Source: DATEDA01 sp963789885 (GTDB lineage: Bacteria; Pseudomonadota; Gammaproteobacteria; Burkholderiales; SG8-39). From it: DNA of 64,000 nt. The stretch lies in the NCBI GenBank assembly GCA_963789885.1, contig CAWBNB010000013.1, forward strand, positions 106,930 through 170,929, read 5' to 3'. Shown here in pieces: positions 24,737 through 33,788 of the stretch; the first letter of the stretch is position 1, and the number at the start of each line of letters is the position of its first letter. Position numbers and translations under genes: made by a program. The notes beneath the pieces are model-generated. The model worked only from the letters and a program-made list of their open reading frames with translations, was not told the origin of the DNA and did not search any database.

Positions 24737-26410
24737 ATGAACGACCGCCTCGACGACCTCGACACCGTCCGCTTCACCCGCGCCACGCACGAGGTCACGA
24801 ACCAGCCCCCGCCGCTCGTCGGCTACAACGCCTGGACTGGGGACCCGGTCCTCCGCGCGACCGTTGCGCGCGAAGGCGGCGCCTGGGTCGACGAGCAGGC
24901 GGCCAGCCTCGGCGAGCTCGTCGGCAGCGAGCGCATGCAGCTCCTCGCGAACCAGGCGAACCGCGCCACGCCCGAGCTCCGCACGCACGACCACGCCGGG
25001 CACCGCGTCGACGAGGTCGAATACCACCCCGCCTATCACGAGCTGATGCAGCTCGCGTTCGGGAACGGCCTGCATTCGCTCGCCTGGACCGCTGCGGGCC
25101 CCGGCGGGTTCGTGGCCCGCGCCGCGCTCAACTACCTGTGGAACCAGGGCGAGAACGGCACCTCCTGTCCGGTGACGATGACGTTCGCCGCCGTGCAGGT
25201 GCTGCGCAGCACCCCGGCCATCGCCGCGGCATGGGAGCCGAAGCTGCTCGCGCCGGCCTACGACCCGCGGCCGCTGCCGGTGTCGTCGAAGACGGCGGCC
25301 ACGGTCGGCATGGCGATGACCGAGAAGCAGGGCGGCTCCGATCTCCGCGCGAACCAGACCCGCGCCCGGCGGCTCTCCAACGATCTCTACGAGCTGCGCG
25401 GCCACAAGTGGTTCTGCTCGGCGCCCATGTCGGACGGTTTCCTCACGCTCGCGCTGCTCGACGGCGCGCTCACCTGCTTCTTCGTGCCGCGCTCGCTTCC
25501 CGACGGCACGCGCAACCGCTTCTTCATCCAGCGGCTGAAGGAGAAGGTCGGCAACCGCTCGAACGCCTCGAGCGAGATCGAGTACGACGGCACGCTCGCG
25601 CGGCTCATCGGCGACCCGGGGCGCGGCATCGCGACGCTGATCGAGATGGCGCATCTCACGCGCTTCGACATCGTGGTCGCGGTGGCCGGGATGATGCGCG
25701 CGGCCGTCCACCAGGCGCTGCACTGGTGCGAGCACCGGGTCGCGTTCGGCCGCCGACTCATCGAGCAGCCGCTGATGCAGAACGTCCTCGCCGACCTCGC
25801 GATCGAGAGCGAGGCGGCGATGCTGCTCGCGTTCCGCCTCGCGCGCGCCTTCGACCGCCAGCACCAGGACGAGCAGGAGCAGCTGATCACCCGCATCGTC
25901 ACGCCGGTCGCGAAGTACTGGCTGTGCAAGCGGCTGCCGATGATGATGGCCGAATGCATGGAGGTCCTCGGCGGCAACGGCTTCGTCGAAGAGGCGGGAC
26001 CGATCGCCCGCCTCTACCGCGAGGCGCCGCTGAACGGCATCTGGGAGGGCAGCGGCAACGTCATCTGCCTCGACGTGCTGCGCGCGATGCAGAAGACCCC
26101 CAACGCCCGCGACGCGCTCTTCCGCGAGCTCGGCCTCGGCATCCAGCGCGACGGGCGCGTCTCGCGCTACCTCGACGTGATCGGCACCGAGCTCGGCAAC
26201 TCGCAGGGGCTCGAGGGCCGCGCGCGGCGCATCACCGAGATGCTCGCGCAGATCCTGTCGGCGTCGCTGCTCGCGCAGCACGCGCCGAAGGAGGTCGTGG
26301 ACGCGTTCTGCACCGGCCGGCTGGGACGCGACGGCGGCAAGGCATTCGGGACGCTGCCCGGCAGCGTCGAGTGCGCGACGATCATCGAGCGCGCGCGGCT
26401 GCGCGCCTGA
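24737..26410 (+). CDS. aidB: AidB-like acyl-CoA dehydrogenase
   Basis: A 557-aa acyl-CoA dehydrogenase of the AidB/isovaleryl-CoA-like branch: N-terminal THEVTNQPPPLVGYN, the flavin-binding MTEKQGGSDLRAN, LRGHKWFCSAPMSDGFL, a long C-terminal tail and EVLGGNGFVEEAG with the helix C-terminal to it. E. coli AidB binds FAD and DNA and is part of the adaptive response to alkylation. Length is normal for AidB and much longer than ordinary dehydrogenases (~380 aa). The AidB role is inferred from similarity only. Confidence 0.85.
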   Translation: MNDRLDDLDTVRFTRATHEVTNQPPPLVGYNAWTGDPVLRATVAREGGAWVDEQAASLGELVGSERMQLLANQANRATPELRTHDHAGHRVDEVEYHPAYHELMQLAFGNGLHSLAWTAAGPGGFVARAALNYLWNQGENGTSCPVTMTFAAVQVLRSTPAIAAAWEPKLLAPAYDPRPLPVSSKTAATVGMAMTEKQGGSDLRANQTRARRLSNDLYELRGHKWFCSAPMSDGFLTLALLDGALTCFFVPRSLPDGTRNRFFIQRLKEKVGNRSNASSEIEYDGTLARLIGDPGRGIATLIEMAHLTRFDIVVAVAGMMRAAVHQALHWCEHRVAFGRRLIEQPLMQNVLADLAIESEAAMLLAFRLARAFDRQHQDEQEQLITRIVTPVAKYWLCKRLPMMMAECMEVLGGNGFVEEAGPIARLYREAPLNGIWEGSGNVICLDVLRAMQKTPNARDALFRELGLGIQRDGRVSRYLDVIGTELGNSQGLEGRARRITEMLAQILSASLLAQHAPKEVVDAFCTGRLGRDGGKAFGTLPGSVECATIIERARLRA

Positions 26411-26427
26411 TCAGGCGCCCGCCATCA

Positions 26428-26450
26428 ACGCCGCCCTCGGGCGGCGTTTT
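26428..26450 (+). terminator. Rho-independent terminator after aidB-like gene
   Basis: An inverted repeat ACGCCGCCC/GGGCGGCGT with a short TC loop and TTTT directly after it on the plus strand. It lies between aidB-like and the convergent DUF3047 gene, whose stop is 6 bp away. Confidence 0.75.
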
Positions 26451-26455
26451 CATTC

Positions 26456-27208
26456 CTACGGCCGCCGCCGCATGAATGTGATGTCGCCGTAGTACGCCTC
26501 GGCTTCCTCGCCGGTGTTGTCGCTGTCGGTCATGATCCCGACCGACTTGATCCGCGCCGGGTCCTCGCCGAATGCGCGCCGGTAGTCCTCGTAGACGTTG
26601 CGCACCTGCTCGCGCCAATGGCCGAGGTTCGCGTCGCCCGAGTCCACGACGATCATCCGGATCCGCGAGGTGTGCAGGTTCTCGATCACCGAGTCGACCG
26701 GCGCGCGGTTCTCCCAGATGTACATGAGCAGCGCATAGGGGAACTCCTGCTTCGTGAACATCCGGAACTGGTCGGCGAAGATCCGCTCCTCGATCGGAAG
26801 TTTCGACCGGTCGCCGTCGAAAGCGATCACGATGCGCGCCGGCGAATCCTCGGTCGCGCGCCGCGTGTTGTCCGCGCGGTTGATCAGCGCCGGCACGTTC
26901 CAGTGCCAGTGCAGATAGGGATACTCGCGCGGGTCGACCGAGACCGGGAAGATGAGCCCGGACGCCGAGCTCCGCGCGCGGGCGAACACCACCGTGCGGC
27001 CCTCGTGGTCGACGAGCCGGTACTCGGTAGGACGCTTGAGGCCCGAGATCTGCCACACCCGCCAGCCCGACGGCAGCACGTCGCCCGGCTTCGCGGACGA
27101 GAACTGTCCGACGGCGGGCAGTGCGATCTCCTGCGGCGGTCGCGCGGGCTCGAGCGCGCAGCTCGCGAGCGCCGCGGCAGCGAGCGCGGCAATCGCTCCT
27201 CGTCTCAT
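26456..27208 (-). CDS. DUF3047-family lipoprotein
   Basis: A 250-aa protein with a lipoprotein signal peptide (lipobox ALASC, Cys17) followed by a DUF3047-type domain: PSGWRVWQIS, PYLHWHWNVPALI, IVIAFDGDRSKLP, YALLMYIWENRAP and TDSDNTGEEAEAYYGDITF. These are envelope proteins of unknown function, often seen near cell-surface or stress genes. ATG 27208 is selected because it starts the lipobox leader. Divergent from the MscS channel, 119 bp between starts. Confidence 0.85.
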   Translation of the reverse strand: MRRGAIAALAAAALASCALEPARPPQEIALPAVGQFSSAKPGDVLPSGWRVWQISGLKRPTEYRLVDHEGRTVVFARARSSASGLIFPVSVDPREYPYLHWHWNVPALINRADNTRRATEDSPARIVIAFDGDRSKLPIEERIFADQFRMFTKQEFPYALLMYIWENRAPVDSVIENLHTSRIRMIVVDSGDANLGHWREQVRNVYEDYRRAFGEDPARIKSVGIMTDSDNTGEEAEAYYGDITFMRRRP

Positions 27209-27327
27209 GGGGCGTCGCCCTCTAGTCGTCCTCGCTCGGAGGGTACACCGATCGCCGGGGCAAGGCGATACACTGCGCGCCCGGACCGCAGGGTCGCCCC
27301 CGACCATTCACAAAGAAAGGACCGCTC

Positions 27328-28152
27328 ATGCCGCAAGACCTCGTCGCGCAAGCGAACACACTGGTCACCGCCTACGTGATCCCGTTCGGCTGGAAGATTC
27401 TCGGCGCGATCGCCGTCTGGATCGTCGGCAGCTGGATCGTGAAGTTCGTCGCCGCCGCGTTCGGCCGCATGCTGGTCGCCCGCAAGGTCGACCCGACGCT
27501 CGGCCGCTACCTCGAGGCGAGCGCGGTCGTGCTGATGAAGATCCTCGTCCTCATCGCCGTCTTCGGCGTGCTCGGCATCGAGACGACTTCGTTCGCCGCA
27601 CTGCTCGCCGCCCTCGGCATCGCGATCGGCGCCGCGTGGGCCGGGCTCCTCTCGAACTTCGCCGCCGGCATTTTCCTGATGACGCTGCGGCCGTTCAAGG
27701 TCGGCGACATGATCACGGTGGCCGGCGTGACCGGCGACGTCAGGGAGATCGGCCTCTTCGTCACCGCTCTCGACACGGTCGACAACGTGCGCCTCTACGT
27801 CGGCAACGCGAAGATCTTCTCCGACACGATCCAGAACTACACGACCAACGCCCACCGGCGCGTCGACCTCAAGGCGCAGCTCGCGCACGGGGTGAACCCG
27901 CACGACGCGATCAAGCGGCTGCAGGCGAAGCTCGCGACGAGCCCGAACGTGCTCAAGACGCCGGCGCCGAGCGTCGACATTCTCGACTTCAACCCGCTCG
28001 GCACGGTGCTCGCGGTACGGCCCTACTGCCACAACGACAACTACTGGCAGGTGTTCTTCGACACCAACCGCGCGATCAACGACGTGGGCGGCGAGGCGGG
28101 CTACCCAGCGCCCGAGACGCGGATGGGGATGCGGAACATCTGTAGGGCTTGA
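27328..28152 (+). CDS. Small-conductance mechanosensitive channel (MscS family)
   Basis: A 274-aa three-TM MscS protein: pore helix LLAALGIAIGAAWAGLLSNF with the Gly/Ala ring, then FLMTLRPFKVGDMITVAG, the beta-domain, and the C-terminal DNYWQVFFDTNRAI helix. Opens on membrane tension to release osmolytes. The Shine-Dalgarno AAAGAAAGG precedes the ATG. Its last 77 bp overlap the 3' end of the convergent methyltransferase. Confidence 0.92.
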   Translation: MPQDLVAQANTLVTAYVIPFGWKILGAIAVWIVGSWIVKFVAAAFGRMLVARKVDPTLGRYLEASAVVLMKILVLIAVFGVLGIETTSFAALLAALGIAIGAAWAGLLSNFAAGIFLMTLRPFKVGDMITVAGVTGDVREIGLFVTALDTVDNVRLYVGNAKIFSDTIQNYTTNAHRRVDLKAQLAHGVNPHDAIKRLQAKLATSPNVLKTPAPSVDILDFNPLGTVLAVRPYCHNDNYWQVFFDTNRAINDVGGEAGYPAPETRMGMRNICRA

Positions 28153-28948
28153 GGCGCACTGCCCGCCACGTGCCGTCCGCGCCGTCGATCCGGTCGCCGT
28201 CGACGCGGCCGGCGAGCGGCCGCTCGCCGCCGGCACCTGCGAGCACGAGGCGGATGGCGCTCCCGGCGAGCTGGGCGCTCGTCACGCGCAGCGGCGTGCC
28301 GCCGCCGAGCATCTTCGCCGCGACGCGCTGGTAGCGCTGCTCGAGCGCGAGCTCGAACGTCGCGCCGTCGCGGACGTCGACCCGCCAGCGTCCGGCCACC
28401 TTCGCCGGCACCACCCAGAGGTAGATCTCGCTCGCGCCGGTCTTCGCCGTCTCGTCCGGCTCCCAGTCGCCCATCCGGAACACGTGCGACACCACGCGCG
28501 TGCCCGGCCGCATCTCGAGCAGCTTCGGCCGCAGCTTCAGGTTGAGCGTCGTAAGCAGGTACAGCGTCACGACGGTCGCGTCGCGGAAGTCGGCCTCGAA
28601 CATGTCGCCCTGGACGAACCGCGCCCGGTCGGCGACGCCGTCGATGCGCGCGTTGCGGCGGCTCGTCTCCACGAGGTCGGGGCTGTACTCGATGCCGCGC
28701 GAGCGGGCGCCAAACCGCTTCGCCGCGGCGATCACGATCTTGCCGTCGCCCGAGCCGAGGTCGACGACGAGATCGTTCGGCGTCACACGCGCGAGCAGCA
28801 GCATCCGGTCGACCGCGGCGTCGGGCGTCGGAACCCAGATGACGTCCTTGCCGTCGACGATCGGCTGCTCGTTGAAGACCTCGAGCTGCGCCGGCGCGGT
28901 GCACGGCACGAGGACGAGCCACAGGACGGCGAGGAACCGAACGCTCAT
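28076..28948 (-). CDS. Exported SAM-dependent methyltransferase
   Basis: A 290-aa protein with an N-terminal Sec signal peptide (SVRFLAVLWLVLVP ... APAQ) and a class I methyltransferase domain: VVDLGSGDGKIVIAAAKRF (SAM motif I), GIEYSPDLVETSRRNA and GDMFEADF. A secreted or periplasmic methyltransferase is unusual because SAM is cytosolic, yet this architecture recurs in several proteobacteria and the exported form may be enzymatically inactive. Start is ATG 28948 rather than GTG 28957. The C-terminal ~26 residues are antisense to mscS. Confidence 0.8.
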   Translation of the reverse strand: MSVRFLAVLWLVLVPCTAPAQLEVFNEQPIVDGKDVIWVPTPDAAVDRMLLLARVTPNDLVVDLGSGDGKIVIAAAKRFGARSRGIEYSPDLVETSRRNARIDGVADRARFVQGDMFEADFRDATVVTLYLLTTLNLKLRPKLLEMRPGTRVVSHVFRMGDWEPDETAKTGASEIYLWVVPAKVAGRWRVDVRDGATFELALEQRYQRVAAKMLGGGTPLRVTSAQLAGSAIRLVLAGAGGERPLAGRVDGDRIDGADGTWRAVRLKPYRCSASPSASRALGSPPRRPRR

Positions 28949-29154
28949 GGCCGGCACTCTAGAGGCGATCGGACCGGTCGATCAAGGCGTTCGGAATATT
29001 GCGTTGGAAGGCGGCGGCGCGCACCCGTATCTTCCGTGCATGCCACCTCGAGACCCGGCCGGTGGGCGGCCCGAGGATCGAATTCGTCGTTATGATGCGG
29101 CCGGGCACCGGTCGAGACGTGGATTCAGCCGGGGCAAACCGAAAGGAGAACGAC

Positions 29155-29655
29155 ATGGCAACAAGCGCAAACCGTGGCCAGGCGCCCGGGATCGACATCG
29201 GGATCAGCAAGGCCGACCGGAAGCAGATCGCCGAGGGCCTGTCGCGCCTGCTTGCGGACAGCTACACGCTGTACCTGAAGACGCACAACTTCCACTGGAA
29301 CGTCACCGGGCCGATGTTCAACACGTTGCACCTCATGTTCGAGGGGCAGTACACCGAGCTCGCGACCGCGGTCGACCTGATCGCCGAGCGGATCCGCGCG
29401 CTCGGGTTCCCGGCGCCCGGCTCTTACAAGGACTATGCACGGCTCTCCTCGATCGAGGAGGCCGAGGGCGTCCCGTCGGCCAACCAGATGATCGCGCAGC
29501 TCGTCAGGGGCCAGGAGGCGGTGGTGAAAACGGCGCGCTCCATCTTTCCCGCGGTGGAGCGCGCGAACGACGAGCCGACCGCGGACCTCCTGACGCAGCG
29601 GATGCAGGTCCACGAGAAAACGGCCTGGATGCTGCGGTCCCTGCTCGAGAAATAG
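29155..29655 (+). CDS. dps: Dps-family DNA-binding ferritin
   Basis: A 166-aa ferritin-like protein forming dodecamers that bind and oxidise iron and protect DNA. The helix-1/helix-2 motif HNFHWNVTGPMFNTLHLMFE gives the ferroxidase ligands. An AAAGGAG Shine-Dalgarno precedes ATG 29155. Monocistronic. An N-terminal basic tail typical of DNA-binding Dps is short here. Confidence 0.92.
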   Translation: MATSANRGQAPGIDIGISKADRKQIAEGLSRLLADSYTLYLKTHNFHWNVTGPMFNTLHLMFEGQYTELATAVDLIAERIRALGFPAPGSYKDYARLSSIEEAEGVPSANQMIAQLVRGQEAVVKTARSIFPAVERANDEPTADLLTQRMQVHEKTAWMLRSLLEK

Positions 29656-29804
29656 CCCCGTCGCCGGCGGACCGGACGCCTGGCAGCCGGTCCGCATCCG
29701 TTCGGTGGGATGGATCGTGGGAGCGGATCGCGCCCGCCTCAATTAGTATCCGGCCGGTCGCCGCGCGGGTGTTCCGCGCGCGGGAAAACATACAGGGAGA
29801 AGAA

Positions 29805-30800
29805 ATGACATCACGCGTCCGCGCGCGCCTGCCGCGCCTGATCGCGCTCGCAGCGCTCGCAATCCTGCCCTGGCTCGGCACGTCTGCGGTCGCCCAAGCG
29901 TGGCCGGCGAAGCCGGTCCGCATCGTGTTCCCCTACTCCGCGGGGGGCCCGGTCGACGTGCTGCTGCGCGCGCTCGCGATGCGGATGTCCGAGACGATGG
30001 GCCAGCAGTTCGTCGTCGAGAACCGCCCGGGCGCGAACGAGATCATCTCCGCGGAGGCGGTGGCGCGGGCGGCGCCCGACGGCTACACGCTGCTCTTCGC
30101 GTCCGACGCGGTGTTCTCGCTCAATCCGCACCTCTACTCGAAGCTGCCCTACGACGCGAACAAGGACTTCGCGCCGATCGCGCGGGTGATCAACGCCTAC
30201 CTGATGCTGGTCGGCCGCACCGACCTGCCGCCGAAAGATCTGAAGGAGCTATTCGCCTACGTAAAGGCGAACAACGGCAAGGTCTCGTACGGCTCGGTCG
30301 GTCTCGGCAGCGTGAACCACCTCTCGATGTCCTGGCTCGCGAACCAGCAGGGGCTGGAGATGATCCACGTGCCGTTCAAGGGCGTCGGGCCGATGGTGCA
30401 GGAGATCGCCGCGAACCGGCTCGACCTCGCCTTCGCGGTGGTCGGCGGTGCGCTGCCGTTCCTGAAGGCGAACCAGGTGAAAGCGTACGCGGTGTCGGCC
30501 CCGGCGCGCATGGCGGTGATCCCGAACGTGCCGACGTTCACCGAGCTCGGCTACCCGGCGCTGAACGCCTCGTTCTACTTCGCGCTCGCGGCGCCGGCCG
30601 GCACCTCGCCACAAATCGTCGCGAGAGTCGCCAACGACGCGGGGAAGATCGTCACGCAGGCCGAGTTCCGCGAGAAGTACGTGGACGCGCTCGGCTTCGA
30701 GCCGGTGGCCGAGACGCCCGCGCAGTTCGCCGAGTTCCTCAAGCGCGACCGCGAGAACGCGGCGCAGCGCGTCAAGGTTTCCGGGGCGAAGCTCGACTGA
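29805..30800 (+). CDS. Bug/TctC-family tripartite tricarboxylate transporter substrate-binding protein
   Basis: A 331-aa periplasmic receptor with a twin-Arg-free Sec leader (residues 1-31) and the Bug signature AWPAKPVRIVFPYSAGGPVD, FVVENRPGANE and AAPDGYTLLFASD. Like the other receptors here it is an orphan, with no TctAB nearby. Ligand unknown. It is convergent with the pilin-like gene, 30 bp apart. Confidence 0.92.
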   Translation: MTSRVRARLPRLIALAALAILPWLGTSAVAQAWPAKPVRIVFPYSAGGPVDVLLRALAMRMSETMGQQFVVENRPGANEIISAEAVARAAPDGYTLLFASDAVFSLNPHLYSKLPYDANKDFAPIARVINAYLMLVGRTDLPPKDLKELFAYVKANNGKVSYGSVGLGSVNHLSMSWLANQQGLEMIHVPFKGVGPMVQEIAANRLDLAFAVVGGALPFLKANQVKAYAVSAPARMAVIPNVPTFTELGYPALNASFYFALAAPAGTSPQIVARVANDAGKIVTQAEFREKYVDALGFEPVAETPAQFAEFLKRDRENAAQRVKVSGAKLD

Positions 30801-30830
30801 GTTGCGGGCGGGCCGGGCGTCGGTCCGCGT

Positions 30831-31322
30831 TCAGCCGGACCTGCATTTGAACGGCAAGTAAGTCGCCGGTATGTTCGTCCGGTTCTCCCCCTTGACCGTC
30901 ATCTTGTCGGGAACCGGGGCATAGCCGCAGACCCAGGCAACCGGAACGATCGGCGCGTCCGCCACGACGGCCGGACGTAGCGTCAGCACCTTCCCCTTGA
31001 TCTGGCCGTTCGCGCGATTGCCGAACGTCAGGTGGATCGCGCCGTCCTGAACGGACGTCGAGCTGATGAAATTGCTCACGATCTTGTCGGCCGGTGGCAG
31101 TCCGGCACCGACGTTGTCGGCGGGAAAGGTCTGCGCGATGACCCACGATGCGGCGATCGGAGGCTTCGCGATGTCCGCGAGCGGCAACGCCTCGACGATC
31201 TGATCCCTGACGAGCTTGTCCTGGTAGGTCGGGATCAGCATCAGTGCCAGGATCGCCACGATCCCGAGCACGACCATCATTTCGATGAGCGTGAAGCCGG
31301 CGCGCCAACCGATGCGGATCAC
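30831..31322 (-). CDS. Type IV pilin-like protein (orphan)
   Basis: A 163-aa protein with a classical prepilin leader: a short basic N-terminus, the PilD cleavage site G|FTLIE with Glu5, and the hydrophobic helix MMVVLGIVAILALMLIPTY. The C-terminal domain has a Cys pair (VCGYAPVP and FKCRSG), the usual disulfide loop. Start GTG 31322 overlaps the previous stop (GTGA). No other pil or gsp genes are in the window, so the assembly machinery must be elsewhere. Confidence 0.85.
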   Translation of the reverse strand: MIRIGWRAGFTLIEMMVVLGIVAILALMLIPTYQDKLVRDQIVEALPLADIAKPPIAASWVIAQTFPADNVGAGLPPADKIVSNFISSTSVQDGAIHLTFGNRANGQIKGKVLTLRPAVVADAPIVPVAWVCGYAPVPDKMTVKGENRTNIPATYLPFKCRSG

Positions 31323-31519
31323 TCTACGAACGGCTCGACGCCCATCGACGTGAGGAGCGGCGCCGCCTCCGGCGCGGTGAAGAACCGGACGAGCTCGCGG
31401 GCCGCCTGGACCTCTCGGGCCTCGCTGCCGACGCCTGCCGCGAAACCGATCCACGGTCTGCAGCGCCTGCGGGATCGGTCCGACCAGCTCGACGTCGTCA
31501 CCGAATCCGTCTCCCGCAT
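31319..31519 (-). pseudogene. Decayed ModA-like substrate-binding protein, C-terminal fragment with frameshift
   Basis: About 67 codons whose second half, FAAGVGSEAREVQAAREL and FFTAPEAAPLLTSMGVEP, matches the C-terminal end of molybdate-type (ModA) ABC receptors. The preceding ModA segment, DDVELVGPIPQALQTVDRF, is present in another frame just upstream, with the change near 31440-31455. The 5' part is missing and abuts the stop of the TMEM175 gene. The ATG at 31519 is spurious. Confidence 0.6.
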
Positions 31520-32104
31520 CTAGGTTTCGTCGCTCACGAGCACATGCTCGATGCGTCGATCGGGCACGAGCCAGATCAGGGCAACCAGGACGTACAGACC
31601 GAGCGAGACCCACTGCGACCAGAAGGCGAGCGGAATCGCGGCGGCGTAGGCGGCCGGCGACGCCTTGCCCTTCCAGTCGCCACCGACGGCCCTCTTCAGC
31701 AGCGAGTCGGGACCCTGCGAGGCGATGATGAGTTGCTGCAGTATCCAGTAGGCGATCGCGGCCATGAGGAGCACCACCCCATAGAGCGCCGACGGCGTCG
31801 CGGCAAAGTGGTTCTCCCCCATCCAGCCCGTCGCGAACGGCACCAGCGACAGCCAGAACAGCAGATGCAGATTGGCCCAGAGCATCGGCCCGGTCACCTT
31901 CCGGCACGCATGCACCATGTGATGGTGGTTGTTCCAGTAGATGCCCAGGTAGACGAAGCTCAGCACGTAGCTGAGGAACACCGGGATGATCGGCTTCAGC
32001 GCCTCGATGGTCTCGCCATGCGGCACCTTCATCTCCAGCACCATGATCGTGATGAGGATGGCGATCACGCCATCGCTGAACGCTTCGAGCCGGTTCGTGC
32101 CCAT
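31520..32104 (-). CDS. TMEM175-family (DUF1211) potassium channel-like protein
   Basis: A 194-aa protein with about five to six TM segments and the TMEM175 signature RLEAFSDGVIAILITIMVLE at the N-terminus (the FSD motif of the pore helix). Bacterial members form tetrameric K+ channels without a canonical selectivity filter. ATG 32104 is 16 bp after the preceding small membrane protein, so likely one transcript. Confidence 0.88.
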   Translation of the reverse strand: MGTNRLEAFSDGVIAILITIMVLEMKVPHGETIEALKPIIPVFLSYVLSFVYLGIYWNNHHHMVHACRKVTGPMLWANLHLLFWLSLVPFATGWMGENHFAATPSALYGVVLLMAAIAYWILQQLIIASQGPDSLLKRAVGGDWKGKASPAAYAAAIPLAFWSQWVSLGLYVLVALIWLVPDRRIEHVLVSDET

Positions 32105-32120
32105 TCGTGCCTCGCCCCTG

Positions 32121-32387
32121 CTACAGGAACTTCCACTTCACGAAGACCGCCACCGCAGCAGGCACCAGGAAGATCAGCAGGAAGATGGGAAGCTCTTCCT
32201 TGAACGAGTAGCCCGCCTGCGACACGCCCATCCACATGTTGCCTGCGGCAACGACGAACCAGATCGCGACGAACGCCGCGGCGGCGACGGTCATGGCCGA
32301 CGCGCTGCCCTTGGCAACGAGCTTTGCGATTCCGAGGCAGATGCCCCAGAGGACAAGACCCCCAAGCAGAAAGATCACGGTGCGCAT
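32121..32387 (-). CDS. Small three-TM membrane protein
   Basis: An 88-aa protein with three hydrophobic segments (residues ~3-22, 33-52, 65-85) and few loops. Resembles short hypothetical membrane proteins common in Burkholderiales. It is 62 bp after the glycosyltransferase and 16 bp before the TMEM175 gene, suggesting one operon. Function unknown. Confidence 0.65.
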   Translation of the reverse strand: MRTVIFLLGGLVLWGICLGIAKLVAKGSASAMTVAAAAFVAIWFVVAAGNMWMGVSQAGYSFKEELPIFLLIFLVPAAVAVFVKWKFL

Positions 32388-32449
32388 TCAGCCCTCCCGT
32401 GGTTGTTCTCTCCGGAGCGCATGGTCGCTGACGTACTTCTCGACCCCGT

Positions 32450-33751
32450 TCATCGAGTCGGTCCGGATCTTCCCAGAATTGCCTTTCGAGCGCTTCTTAG
32501 CACGGCGATCAGCTCCTCCGCAGCGCGTCCTGCCCCGTCGATTCCCGACAACGCCTCCGCCTCCTTGCGGGCTGCGCGCGCATACGACGGCTGCTCGAGC
32601 AACGCCGCGAGCTCCGACGCGAGCCGCCGCGCACCGACCTTCCTGAACGGCAGCACCCGCGCCACGCCGAGCGCGGCGGCGCGCCGCGCATTGTCCGGCT
32701 GGTCGAAGGCGACCGGCACGATCAGCTGCGGACGGCCGGCGCGCAGCGCCTGGGCGAGCGTGCCGATCCCCGCCTGATGCACCACCGCGACCGCGCGCGG
32801 GAACGCGCTCGAGTAGGGAAGATATGGAAACGCCCGCACGCCCTCGGGCAGCCCTTCTGGCGTGACGGGACCGGTCACCAGGATCGCGCGCCGCCCCAGC
32901 CGCTGCGCCGCTGCGGCCGCCTTCTCCCAGAAGTCGCCCGCGATCCAGACGGCCGAGGAGCCGAGCGCGAACACGATCGGCGGCTCGCCCTCGCCGAGGA
33001 AACGCTCGAGGTCGTTCCGGATCGCCGCGTCCGGCGCGGTGCCGTCGTAGATCGCCGCGCCGCAGACCCGGACGTTCGCCGGCCAGTCCGGCTGCTGGAC
33101 CGCGAGCTGCGGATCGAAGAGCGCCAGGTTGAGGAACGGGGAGAACTGTCCCTCGAACATCGCCAGGTGCTTCGACGGCGGCAGCCCGAGCTCGCGGCGG
33201 AACTCCCGCAACGGCGCCTCCCACGAGCGCACGGTGAGCTTGACCAGATTGAACACGAATCTGTAGGGCGCGACGCCCAGCGCGCGCAGCTTGCGCAGCC
33301 ACGATGCGCCGGCGATGACCGGCGGGTCGCAGGACGACATGAAGCTCAGCGGCGACAGCACGCTCGCGACCCACGGCAGCCCTCGAAGCTCTGCCACCAC
33401 CGGGAGCGTCACGGTAAGCGGGTGAGAGATCAGCAGATCGGCGCCGTCCGCGGCCCGCGAGAGGTCCTCGTAGGCGGGCCGCAAGTGAGGCATGACGAGC
33501 TCGCGCATCAGGCGCTCCGGTCCGCGACGGACGTCGAAGAGCCGCGTCACCAGCTCCTGGTAGTCGCCGATGTCGGACGCGCGCGGGCGCACCGGCGCGA
33601 ACTCGACGCCGGCTGCCTCGACGGGTGCGCGATGATCCTCGGCGGCGGCGATCGCCGCGCGGTGACCGCGCTCGATCAGCGCGCGGGCGACGGCGACGTA
33701 GGGATGGAGATCACCCAGGGAGCCGGCGGTCGCGAGGACGAAGCGGCTCAT
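32450..33751 (-). CDS. GT1-type glycosyltransferase (macrolide/rhamnosyl transferase-like)
   Basis: A 433-aa GT-B protein of the UDP-glycosyltransferase/MGT type: N-terminal LATAGSLGDLHPYVAVARAL, and a C-terminal nucleotide-sugar site containing ALGSSAVW, AVVHQAGIGTLAQALRAG (the H-x-G-x-G-T signature) and QLIVPVAFDQPDNA. It transfers a sugar to a small lipophilic acceptor. Lipid or natural product acceptor unknown. It follows the VOC gene by 37 bp. Confidence 0.88.
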   Translation of the reverse strand: MSRFVLATAGSLGDLHPYVAVARALIERGHRAAIAAAEDHRAPVEAAGVEFAPVRPRASDIGDYQELVTRLFDVRRGPERLMRELVMPHLRPAYEDLSRAADGADLLISHPLTVTLPVVAELRGLPWVASVLSPLSFMSSCDPPVIAGASWLRKLRALGVAPYRFVFNLVKLTVRSWEAPLREFRRELGLPPSKHLAMFEGQFSPFLNLALFDPQLAVQQPDWPANVRVCGAAIYDGTAPDAAIRNDLERFLGEGEPPIVFALGSSAVWIAGDFWEKAAAAAQRLGRRAILVTGPVTPEGLPEGVRAFPYLPYSSAFPRAVAVVHQAGIGTLAQALRAGRPQLIVPVAFDQPDNARRAAALGVARVLPFRKVGARRLASELAALLEQPSYARAARKEAEALSGIDGAGRAAEELIAVLRSARKAILGRSGPTR

Positions 33752-33788
33752 GGACCATTCGCCCCCACGCGAGCATCTCGTTCATGAC

